Shown one piece after another: positions 14,013-19,797 of a DNA stretch of 19,882 nucleotides. The stretch comes from Candidatus Pacearchaeota archaeon. Lineage in GTDB: Archaea > Nanobdellota > Nanobdellia > Pacearchaeales > GW2011-AR1. A program made the translations under genes and the position numbers. The DNA lies in contig RFLO01000030.1 in NCBI GenBank assembly GCA_003693875.1, positions 1 through 19,882 on the forward strand, given 5' to 3'. Each line of letters opens with the position of its first letter. Positions within the stretch are counted from its first letter, which is position 1. The notes beneath the pieces are model-generated. The model worked only from the letters and a program-made list of their open reading frames with translations. It was not told the DNA's origin and searched no databases.

Positions 14013-14500
14013 AAGTAAAAAAAAGGAAAAAAAACAGCAGAATAAGGGGAGCAAGAACATGTGGCTGGGGATTTAGGCAAAAACACAAGGGACATGGGAA
14101 CAAGGGAGGAGTTGGAATGGCCGGCTCTGGAAAAAAGGCAGATCATAAAAAGCAGAAGGCGCGATCAATGGACCCTAAAGGAAAATACTTTGGAAGAAGC
14201 GGGTTGACTTCAAGAAAGAGTAAGAAGAAAGGTCCAAAAGCAATAAACTTAAAAGACATACGAGACAATTTTTTCTCGAAAGAAGGGGAAACTATTGAGT
14301 TGAAAGGTCTTAGAATTCTTGGGAGTGGTGAGGGTTTTTCAGCAAAAGTTATTGCAAAATCTGCAACAAAGTCGGCAATTGAAAAGATGAAGAAAGCAGG
14401 CGGAGAAATTATTTTAGAAGAGAAGGCAAAAAATTTAAGAAAAGATAGCAAAAAAGAGGGTAGCAACAGTGAGAAAAACAAGGGCACAGATAAATTATGA
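14009..14500 (+). CDS. rpl15: 50S ribosomal protein L15 (uL15)
   Basis: L15 is a late-assembly large-subunit protein. The 163-residue product has the glycine/histidine-rich N-terminal tail (SRIRGARTCGWGFRQKHKGH, then GNKGGVGMAGSGKKADHK) and GKYFGRSGLTSRK, followed by the folded domain with KGLRILGSGEGFSAKVIAKS and KKAGGEIILEE. About 20 residues at the C-terminus form a lysine/serine-rich tail (KDSKKEGSNSEKNKGTDK). It is the last gene of the ribosomal run; an 86-bp gap with a promoter separates it from secY. Confidence 0.95.
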   Translation: MKVKKRKKNSRIRGARTCGWGFRQKHKGHGNKGGVGMAGSGKKADHKKQKARSMDPKGKYFGRSGLTSRKSKKKGPKAINLKDIRDNFFSKEGETIELKGLRILGSGEGFSAKVIAKSATKSAIEKMKKAGGEIILEEKAKNLRKDSKKEGSNSEKNKGTDKL

Positions 14501-14528
14501 TTTAAGTTTGTTATTCACCGATTTAAGT
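14499..14528 (+). repeat. pair of GATTTAAGT direct repeats upstream of secY
   Basis: GATTTAAGT occurs at 14499-14507 and again at 14520-14528, so the copies start 21 bp apart, about two helical turns. They lie 30-59 bp upstream of the secY TATA box, on one DNA face. The spacing would suit a dimeric regulator, but two nine-base AT-rich copies may be chance. The first overlaps the L15 stop codon. Confidence 0.35.
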
Positions 14529-14557
14529 GTCTTAAAAAAATTGTCAACTCACAAAAC

Positions 14558-14565
14558 TTTATAAA
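14558..14565 (+). promoter_or_regulatory. TATA box for secY
   Basis: TTTATAAA centred at 14561.5, 25.5 bp before the secY ATG, so the transcript is probably leaderless. It gives secY a promoter of its own, separate from the ribosomal operon. Confidence 0.75.
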
Positions 14566-14586
14566 CAAATTTTTTGAGTATATCTC

Positions 14587-15954
14587 ATGGGCTTTCGTGA
14601 CTTTTTAAAAAATCTTCCGGAGGTCAAGCCCCCGGTTGAGAAAAAAATAAGCTTCAATACAAAGCTTAAATGGACCTTAATAATCCTTATTTCTTACTTT
14701 GTTCTCTCAAATATCTCAATTTTTGGCATAAGCGAGGGCTCTCTTTCGCGCTTTGAATACCTCGCAATTCTTCTTGGAACTTCGTTTGGCTCGATTATTT
14801 CTCTGGGTATTGGCCCAATAGTCATGGCATCTATTATTCTTCAGCTTCTTGTTGGGGCTCAAATTTTAAACATTGATACAACTACGGTTGAAGGAAAGAA
14901 ATTTTTTCAGGCAATTCAAAAGCTCCTTGTTTTTGCCTTTGTAATATTTGAGGCAACCGTTTATGTTTTAATGGGGGGTATCCAGGCAAACCCCGGATTT
15001 ACCGGCCTTGTGATTTTTCAGCTGATTCTTGGCGGGCTTTTGATAGTCTTTATGGATGAGGTTGTACAAAAATGGGGTTTTGGCAGCGGTGTTTCGCTTT
15101 TTATTGCGGCAGGAATTGGTTGGAGGCTTTTTGCACAGCTCTTTCAGTTTATTGATCCAAGCGGCACATTTCAGCCAACAGGAAAAATACTTGCCCTTAT
15201 TTCATCTGTAATCCAAGGAGACGGAAGCGGGGTTGCCCAAGCAATTTTTCCAATAATTGTCACCGCCCTACTCTTTCTTATTGTAACATTTGCTCAAAGC
15301 CTAAGGGTTGAGGTTCCTCTTGCATTTGACCGAATTAGGGGCCATACAATAAAATGGCCACTTAATTTTTTCTATGTCGGGGTAATTCCTGTAATTCTTG
15401 TATCAGCCCTTGCGGCAAATATCCAGCTTTTTGCCTCCCTTCTTCAAAAAGGGCTTGGTAGCGGGACTTTTCTTGGAACATTCAACAGCCAGGGGATTCC
15501 AGTTGCCGGGCTTGCATTTTGGGTTCATTCAACACCGATACTAACAGAACTGATTACTGGAAGCTTTAGGTGGGTTTATGCCTTACAAGCATTCTTCCAC
15601 ATTGTTTTCTATGTTGCTTTTTCAATTATCTTTGCTATTTTTTGGACAAGCACTTCTGGTATGGACGCTGCAAGCCAGGCAAGAAACATTGTTAAGTCGG
15701 GGATGAGTATGCCTGGATTTAGGAAAGACGAAAGGGTTTTAGAATCAATTCTTAAAAGGTACATTGGCCCATTAACAGTTATGGGAGGAGCAGCAATTGG
15801 GCTTCTTGCCTCAGTTGCAAACCTGTTCGGAGCCCTCGTTGGAGGAACAGCTATTCTTTTGGCAATCATGATAATCTATCAGCTTTATCAGGATATTGCA
15901 CAGCAACATGCAGTTGATATGAATCCGGCCCTTAGAGGGTTCTTTGGAAAGTAA
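14587..15954 (+). CDS. secY: preprotein translocase subunit SecY (Sec61 alpha)
   Basis: SecY is the channel-forming subunit of the Sec translocon in the cytoplasmic membrane. The 455-residue protein has the archaeal N-terminus (FLKNLPEVKPPVEKKISFNT) before the first membrane helix, a plug/TM2 region with GTSFGSIISLGIGPIVMASI and about ten hydrophobic segments. The cytosolic loop contains AQSLRVEVPLAFDRIRGHTI, and the C-terminus is LLAIMIIYQLYQDIAQQHAV. Length is normal (430-490). It has its own leaderless promoter and is followed without a gap by a DUF106/EMC3-like insertase, an association also known in other archaea. The adenylate and cytidylate kinase genes often found just downstream are absent. 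Confidence 0.97.
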   Translation: MGFRDFLKNLPEVKPPVEKKISFNTKLKWTLIILISYFVLSNISIFGISEGSLSRFEYLAILLGTSFGSIISLGIGPIVMASIILQLLVGAQILNIDTTTVEGKKFFQAIQKLLVFAFVIFEATVYVLMGGIQANPGFTGLVIFQLILGGLLIVFMDEVVQKWGFGSGVSLFIAAGIGWRLFAQLFQFIDPSGTFQPTGKILALISSVIQGDGSGVAQAIFPIIVTALLFLIVTFAQSLRVEVPLAFDRIRGHTIKWPLNFFYVGVIPVILVSALAANIQLFASLLQKGLGSGTFLGTFNSQGIPVAGLAFWVHSTPILTELITGSFRWVYALQAFFHIVFYVAFSIIFAIFWTSTSGMDAASQARNIVKSGMSMPGFRKDERVLESILKRYIGPLTVMGGAAIGLLASVANLFGALVGGTAILLAIMIIYQLYQDIAQQHAVDMNPALRGFFGK

Positions 15955-16728
15955 ATGGGAATTGGAGAGGTGATAGCTTCAAGCGGAACTTTTGGAATTG
16001 CGGTCTTGTCCTTAGTTGTGACTGCACTATTTACATGGATTCATGCTAAGATGACAGACCAGGAGCACCTAAAATCATTAAAACAAAGACAAAAAGAGCT
16101 CCAAAAAAAACTGAAAAAAGAAAGAAACCCAGACATCTTAAAAGAGATTAATGAGGAGGCTTTAAAGATTTCTCTTCAGTTAATGAGGTCTTCTTTTAGG
16201 CCAATGTTTGTGATTATTATCCCTATAATGATTCTTTTTGCGTTTATGAATGCTAATGTAGCATACCAACCCATAACTGCCGGAGAAAAATTTAATCTGA
16301 CAGCCTTTTTTAAAGATTCTGTTAACGGAAAGAACGCAACAATATCAGTTTCCGAAGGAATTGAGGTAATCGGCCCAACTGAAAAAACAGTAACTAAGGG
16401 AAAAGCTAACTGGGTGTTAAGGGGTAAGAAGAACGGAAATTTTCTTGTAACGATAAGTGCAGAAGGAGAGAAATTTGTAAAAGAGGTAATAATTGATAAT
16501 GTGGAATATTCAAGTGTTCAGGAAAGCTGCGGAGAGCCAAGAAGCGGGCTTTCAAAGTTTTTCTGTTCATTTAACAAGCCAAACGACCTCATAAAATCTG
16601 TCTCTTTGGACAATAAAAAGAGGATTTACCTAAATCTTTTTGGTTGGAAGCTTGGTTGGCTTGGAAGCTATATCATTTTTTCAATTGTATTCGGAATGAT
16701 AATCCGACGCATCTTTAACATACAATAA
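15955..16728 (+). CDS. DUF106/EMC3-TMCO1-like membrane protein insertase with enlarged external domain
   Basis: This belongs to the archaeal DUF106 family, members of the Oxa1/YidC/EMC3/TMCO1 superfamily that help insert membrane proteins with SecY. The family plan is visible: TM1 at about residues 12-30, a cytosolic coiled coil at 36-74 rich in Lys/Glu, TM2 at 83-104 (RPMFVIIIPIMILFAFM) and TM3 at 236-254 (GSYIIFSIVFGMIIRR). The segment FGWKLGWLG before TM3 is typical. Usual members have about 170-200 residues. This one has 257 because residues 105-230 between TM2 and TM3 form a large external domain with beta-sandwich-like strand alternation and two cysteines (192, 204). The ATG directly follows the secY stop. 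Confidence 0.85.
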   Translation: MGIGEVIASSGTFGIAVLSLVVTALFTWIHAKMTDQEHLKSLKQRQKELQKKLKKERNPDILKEINEEALKISLQLMRSSFRPMFVIIIPIMILFAFMNANVAYQPITAGEKFNLTAFFKDSVNGKNATISVSEGIEVIGPTEKTVTKGKANWVLRGKKNGNFLVTISAEGEKFVKEVIIDNVEYSSVQESCGEPRSGLSKFFCSFNKPNDLIKSVSLDNKKRIYLNLFGWKLGWLGSYIIFSIVFGMIIRRIFNIQ

Positions 16729-17081
16729 TGGGCAATAAAAATCTATGTGAGGGTTGCAGTCTTTGTTGCAAGTACATCGCCATAGAAATTGACAAGCCTG
16801 AAAACAAAGAAGACATTGACCAGATAAGGTGGTTTCTTCTTCACAAGAATGTTTGGGTCTTTATAGACCATGACAATTCGTGGAATGTTCAGTTTAATAC
16901 ACCATGCACTAAATTAAGCTCCAAAGGACTTTGCACAATCTATCGGAAAAGGCCAAGGATATGCAAGGACTATTCAACGGAAAGTTGCGAGAAATGGGGC
17001 GAAGGAAAGTCGTTTAAGGTTCTGTGGAAAAATGCAGAGGAATTTGAGAAGTGGCTAAAAAACAAAAGAAATTTCCCTTAG
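16728..17081 (+). CDS. YkgJ-type cysteine-cluster protein
   Basis: This 117-residue protein has the cysteine pattern of the YkgJ/CxxCxxCC family (PF03692), thought to bind zinc or an iron-sulfur cluster. Cys 7, 10, 13 and 14 form CEGCSLCC. Cys 60 (NTPCTKL), Cys 69 (GLCTIY), Cys 79 (RPRICKDY) and Cys 87 (ESCEKW) complete eight cysteines, with the family motif C.IY..RP..C..Y. The reaction is unknown. The start shares one base with the insertase stop, so it is probably co-transcribed with secY. Its 3' end overlaps the convergent eIF2B-family gene by 27 bp. Confidence 0.87.
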   Translation: MGNKNLCEGCSLCCKYIAIEIDKPENKEDIDQIRWFLLHKNVWVFIDHDNSWNVQFNTPCTKLSSKGLCTIYRKRPRICKDYSTESCEKWGEGKSFKVLWKNAEEFEKWLKNKRNFP

Positions 17082-17100
17082 CTTTTTCTTTGCCCTTTTC
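17055..17100. terminator. convergent gene ends with T-rich tracts on both strands
   Basis: The YkgJ-type gene (plus) and the R15P-isomerase-like gene (minus) overlap by 27 bp here. After the plus-strand stop comes GCTTTTTCTTTGCCCTTTT. On the minus strand the last codons run through TTTCTTTTGTTTTTTAG. Archaeal termination commonly uses T-tracts, so a bidirectional terminator within the overlapping ends is plausible. Confidence 0.35.
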
Positions 17101-17882
17101 AAAAATTCTTTTGGGAGAAAGATTCCTTCTTCGCAGACAATTCCACTAATAAGCTTTAATGGAGTTTTATCAAAGGCGAAGTTTTCAATTTCAATATTTT
17201 TTGACCGAATGTTCCAAACCTCATTTTCAGGCCTCTTCTCAATTTTAACTTTTTTTGTAAATTTTAATAACAGGGAGCAGGAATACCGGGGTATTTTGTT
17301 TTCTTCTGCAATTTTACAGAGGGTTCGTGTCCCGATTTTGTTTACAAGAAATTTTTTTGTTACAGCGTCAGCTCCAAAAAGAAAGATATCGCATCTCTTA
17401 AGAAGGTTTTCTGCTGCAAGATCCGGAGCAACAACGACTTTTATACCTAGTTTTGAAAGGTCTCTTGCAGTTTTTCTTCCTTGCAAAAGAGGTTCAACTT
17501 CTGTTGTATAAACTACAAACTTCTTTTTACGGGTTTTCTTTGCATAAGTTAAAATGTCAATTACACTTGAGGAATGGCAGTGTGTATAAATGTTCATATC
17601 GTTTTTTATAAGGCGTGCCCCAATTCTGGCCAGTCTTTTATGGTCCTTTTCAATAAGGCCAATTAGTTTTTTTGCTGCAAGCCCTTCGTCTTTTGACTTT
17701 TTCATGAGGTTTAGCATATTTTGCATAAGGGGCTCAGTTGGCCTTGTGCTAAGAATTTTTTTTAATGATTTTTTCTTCGGAGAAATAGAGTATGCAATAA
17801 TCCCTGCCTTAGCAACATTCTCTGCACCCTGTATTTTAACAGACTTAATGTCCGAAATGATCTTTTCAAAATCACCCCTCAT
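17055..17882 (-). CDS. probable ribose-1,5-bisphosphate isomerase (eIF2B alpha/beta/delta-like family)
   Basis: This 275-residue protein belongs to the eIF2B/MtnA/R15P-isomerase superfamily. Substrate-site features are visible: TRPTEPLM at 46-53, the cysteine of YTHCHSSSVIDIL at Cys 102, TTEVEPLLQGRKTA around 126-139, the aspartate of FLFGADAVT at Asp 172 and NKIGT at 181-185. Cys and Asp occupy the positions of the catalytic pair of R15P isomerase. It is shorter than characterised archaeal enzymes (about 320), mainly at the N-terminus. Conversion of ribose 1,5-bisphosphate to ribulose 1,5-bisphosphate follows AMP phosphorylase, encoded at the other end of the window. Methylthioribose-1-phosphate isomerase or an eIF2B-like regulatory protein remain alternatives. 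Confidence 0.8.
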   Translation of the reverse strand: MRGDFEKIISDIKSVKIQGAENVAKAGIIAYSISPKKKSLKKILSTRPTEPLMQNMLNLMKKSKDEGLAAKKLIGLIEKDHKRLARIGARLIKNDMNIYTHCHSSSVIDILTYAKKTRKKKFVVYTTEVEPLLQGRKTARDLSKLGIKVVVAPDLAAENLLKRCDIFLFGADAVTKKFLVNKIGTRTLCKIAEENKIPRYSCSLLLKFTKKVKIEKRPENEVWNIRSKNIEIENFAFDKTPLKLISGIVCEEGIFLPKEFLKRAKKKLREISFVF

Positions 17883-17903
17883 GGATTTTTAATGTTAAAA
17901 AAG

Positions 17904-17911
17904 TATAAAAA
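17904..17911 (-). promoter_or_regulatory. TATA box for the R15P-isomerase-like gene
   Basis: On the minus strand this reads TTTTTATA, centred 25.5 bp before the ATG at 17882, giving a leaderless transcript. Read on the plus strand, TATAAAAA could also serve the divergent SpoIIM gene, with a start near 17933 and a 26-nt leader containing its Shine-Dalgarno sequence. Confidence 0.6.
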
Positions 17912-17958
17912 ACTACCGAAGCTTTAAAAATTAGATTAATGTTTAATAGAGGTGAAAA

Positions 17959-18816
17959 ATGATTGAGATGCTTTTTAATCCAAAGAAAGTGGAAAGAATG
18001 CCTTGGGAAATGTTTTTTGTTGGCCTTCTTTATTCTTCTGTTTCTCTTCTGCTTGTCAACTATGTTTTTGGCGAGGATGTTATTCTTCGCGAGGGTTCCG
18101 GGCTTTTAGTCGTTTTGTTTTCGGTTATCTGCAGTATGCCATTTATGTATTTCATAATAAAAAATGAAGAGGAAAAAGACATAGAAATTTCTAAAAGCGG
18201 AAAATTGATAAAAGAACATGCAAAGGCGCTTAACGCACTAATTTGGCTTTTTCTTGGGATAACAGTAGCCTTTTCATTCTGGTATGTTATTCTTCCAAAT
18301 GATGCCGGAAAAAATTTTAATTTTCAGATAAAAACTTTTTGCGCGATAAATAGGCCCGGTCAGTTTGATAAATGCGTGTCACAGTATGGCGTCCCCGTAG
18401 GCACTGGGGCAGTCTCAAAAAGTACATCCCATATGCTTGCAATTTTCTCAAATAACATTTATGTTTTAATCTTTACATTGCTTTTCTCACTTGCATTCGG
18501 TGCAGGAGCAATATTCATTTTAGTCTGGAATGCATCGGTTATTGGGGCTGCCATGGGTATTTTTGCAAAACAAAGCATTGCTGCACTTCCCCTTAGTTTT
18601 TTAAGGTATATGATTCACGGAATTCCAGAGATAGGCGCTTATTTTATAGGCTCCTTGGCAGGGGGAATTATATCTGTTGCAGTAATAAGGCGTGATATGA
18701 AAGGCGAAAGACTTTGGATAATCCTTCAAGACGCACTTGTTTTAACAATTATTGCTATCGCAGTTTTGTTTGTTGCGGCACTTGTTGAAGTTTATGTCAC
18801 GCCAATTTTGTTTTGA
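17959..18816 (+). CDS. SpoIIM/DUF95 family integral membrane protein
   Basis: This 285-residue membrane protein carries the hallmark of the stage II sporulation protein M family (PF01944). The motif HGIPEIGAYFIGSLAGG starts at residue 220 and is preceded by the glycine-rich helix GAGAIFILVWNASVIGAAMG. Predicted membrane segments lie at about 18-38, 46-68, 92-113, 165-200, 208-245 and 255-283. The external loop 114-160 has two cysteines (128, 139) that could form a disulfide. Archaea do not sporulate, and the archaeal family has no established role; homologues have been proposed in membrane remodelling or stress. Unlike the other promoter-proximal genes here, it has a strong Shine-Dalgarno sequence, GAGGTGA, four bases before its ATG. 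Confidence 0.88.
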   Translation: MIEMLFNPKKVERMPWEMFFVGLLYSSVSLLLVNYVFGEDVILREGSGLLVVLFSVICSMPFMYFIIKNEEEKDIEISKSGKLIKEHAKALNALIWLFLGITVAFSFWYVILPNDAGKNFNFQIKTFCAINRPGQFDKCVSQYGVPVGTGAVSKSTSHMLAIFSNNIYVLIFTLLFSLAFGAGAIFILVWNASVIGAAMGIFAKQSIAALPLSFLRYMIHGIPEIGAYFIGSLAGGIISVAVIRRDMKGERLWIILQDALVLTIIAIAVLFVAALVEVYVTPILF

Positions 18817-18832
18817 GGTGAAAAATCCAGAA

Positions 18833-19483
18833 TCAGCTTATTTTTATACCAATTGTTTTTTCAAGCTTTAAGCCTGTTAAAGGTGGATTTGTGTTGATGC
18901 TTTGTTTTGAGACTGTTCCATCTCCTTCTATGTTAATGAATTGTGAAATAATCATCTCGGACTTTTTTCTCCATGGGTCTTTAATTAAAAAATAACAATA
19001 CATTTCCTTCATCGTTGAATGGCATTTGTTAAGAAAACAAGCTGCTGTAATATGCTTTTTTTTGGAAAGCCTAAAAACTGAAATTATAGCATCTCCTGGG
19101 GCATATGGGGGACAAGTAAGGGGGTTTGATCCCTTCGCATCAGCCTTTTTTATTATAAATTTTTCAGTTTTTCCAGAAAGTCTTGCTATTTTAGCTTTGC
19201 AAATTTCTGCTAAACCATCAAGATCCAATGTTTTCTTATTCATATCAATAAGATTCATTTTAACCCCGCAACCGAGAAGAAGGTTGTGCATTTCATTAGC
19301 AGTTAGTTTTGATTCACTTAATCCCAAGAGAAGAAAATTTGCAGTAGACAGTGAAGTTGTGTCACAAGAAAATTCATCAGTAATAAGAGTAGCCTTCGTA
19401 TTATAATTGATATTCGGAGGAGAAGCCACATTTCCAGGGTCATCATTTAGCTCCAGTTCTGCACAACTGTCTACTTCCGGCAC
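18833..19483 (-). CDS. cysteine-rich external protein, body of a frameshift-split gene
   Basis: I do not recognise this family. As an intact frame the piece has 216 residues from a GTG at 19483, but the frame stays open upstream to 19558. There it encodes a Pro/Ser/Thr-rich stretch (PTDQITPESATIPPSNGFSP) typical of a linker between a membrane anchor and an external domain. Eight cysteines (positions 7, 40, 72, 95, 124, 149, 154 and 163 of the 216) suggest disulfides outside the cell. No Shine-Dalgarno sequence or TATA element fits the GTG start. The N-terminal anchor is encoded in another frame at 19534-19671, and one extra base in the C-run at 19548-19551 would join them into a protein of about 279 residues. 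It is convergent with the SpoIIM gene, separated by 16 bp. Confidence 0.6.
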   Translation of the reverse strand: MPEVDSCAELELNDDPGNVASPPNINYNTKATLITDEFSCDTTSLSTANFLLLGLSESKLTANEMHNLLLGCGVKMNLIDMNKKTLDLDGLAEICKAKIARLSGKTEKFIIKKADAKGSNPLTCPPYAPGDAIISVFRLSKKKHITAACFLNKCHSTMKEMYCYFLIKDPWRKKSEMIISQFINIEGDGTVSKQSINTNPPLTGLKLEKTIGIKIS

Positions 19484-19533
19484 AGACTGAGGTGAAAAAC
19501 CATTAGAGGGAGGAATTGTGGCAGACTCAGGAG

Positions 19534-19671
19534 TTATCTGATCAGTTGGGGAGTCTCTTCAGGGATCCAAAAAAAATCAAAGAAGCTTTTTCCAGTTAAA
19601 TTAACCCCCACCAATAAAAAAGCGATAGCAAGAAGTATTACGAAAAGAGTTTTTCCTTTTCCCCAGTTCAT
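19534..19671 (-). pseudogene. N-terminal membrane-anchor fragment of the frameshift-split gene
   Basis: ATG 19671 opens a 45-codon frame beginning MNWGKGKTLFVILLAIAFLL, a short positively charged start and one membrane helix (about residues 8-24), continuing through VGVNLTGKSFFDFFWIPEET to TAA at 19534. A TATA element lies exactly 25.5 bp upstream, so this is the real transcription and translation start. The frame of the downstream body (-1 relative) is open only from 19558. The shift must therefore lie between 19558 and 19536, where the only homopolymer is four C's (minus strand) at 19548-19551. Sequencing or assembly error, a real mutation, or programmed slippage are all possible. Confidence 0.6.
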
Positions 19672-19692
19672 CTTTTTTAATCTGTTTAAAAC

Positions 19693-19700
19693 TATATAAA
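19693..19700 (-). promoter_or_regulatory. TATA box for the frameshift-split anchored protein
   Basis: On the minus strand this reads TTTATATA, centred at 19696.5, 25.5 bp before the ATG at 19671. A leaderless start is implied. It is the main support for placing the gene's N-terminus at 19671 and not at the GTG at 19483. Confidence 0.7.
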
Positions 19701-19768
19701 CTTTTCTAAATTGCTGCGACTATCCTTCTGTACTTCTCTTATTTTTTAATCACCCTAAAATAGAAACG

Positions 19769-19776
19769 TTTAAATA
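19769..19776 (+). promoter_or_regulatory. TATA box for the partial lipoprotein gene
   Basis: TTTAAATA centred at 19772.5, 25.5 bp before the ATG at 19798. It implies a leaderless transcript. Confidence 0.65.
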
Positions 19777-19797
19777 TATTCAGTTTGATAGAAATTA

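Larger units (their letters stand above)
19672..19797. promoter_or_regulatory. divergent promoter region
   Basis: This 126-bp AT-rich gap separates two divergently transcribed genes for cell-surface proteins. It holds their TATA elements at 19693-19700 (minus) and 19769-19776 (plus), 68 bp apart. I see no further gene or RNA in it. Confidence 0.55.

Noticed and set aside
17209..17892. Two 100-codon plus-strand frames opposite the eIF2B-family gene
   Set aside because: Both are antisense to a gene with clear catalytic motifs and show Phe/Ser-rich products typical of the complement of Lys/Glu-rich coding DNA.
18815..18826. GAGGTGAAAAAT after the SpoIIM stop, identical to the SpoIIM ribosome-binding site at 17949-17960, with a near copy at 19489-19500
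   Set aside because: It looks like a ribosome-binding site, but no start codon or open frame follows at 18827. The third copy lies in the coding body of the opposite strand. The three matches are most likely chance in AT-rich DNA.
19026..19406. 126-codon plus-strand frame opposite the cysteine-rich protein
   Set aside because: No promoter or ribosome-binding site precedes it. The minus-strand gene has a promoter and a sensible anchor-linker-domain layout, so I treat this as a shadow.
19567..19574. Run of eight A's as the site of the frameshift in the split anchored gene
   Set aside because: Adding or removing one base there puts the reading into frames that hit TGA at 19559-19561 or shortly after. 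Only a shift between 19558 and 19536 can join the two frames.
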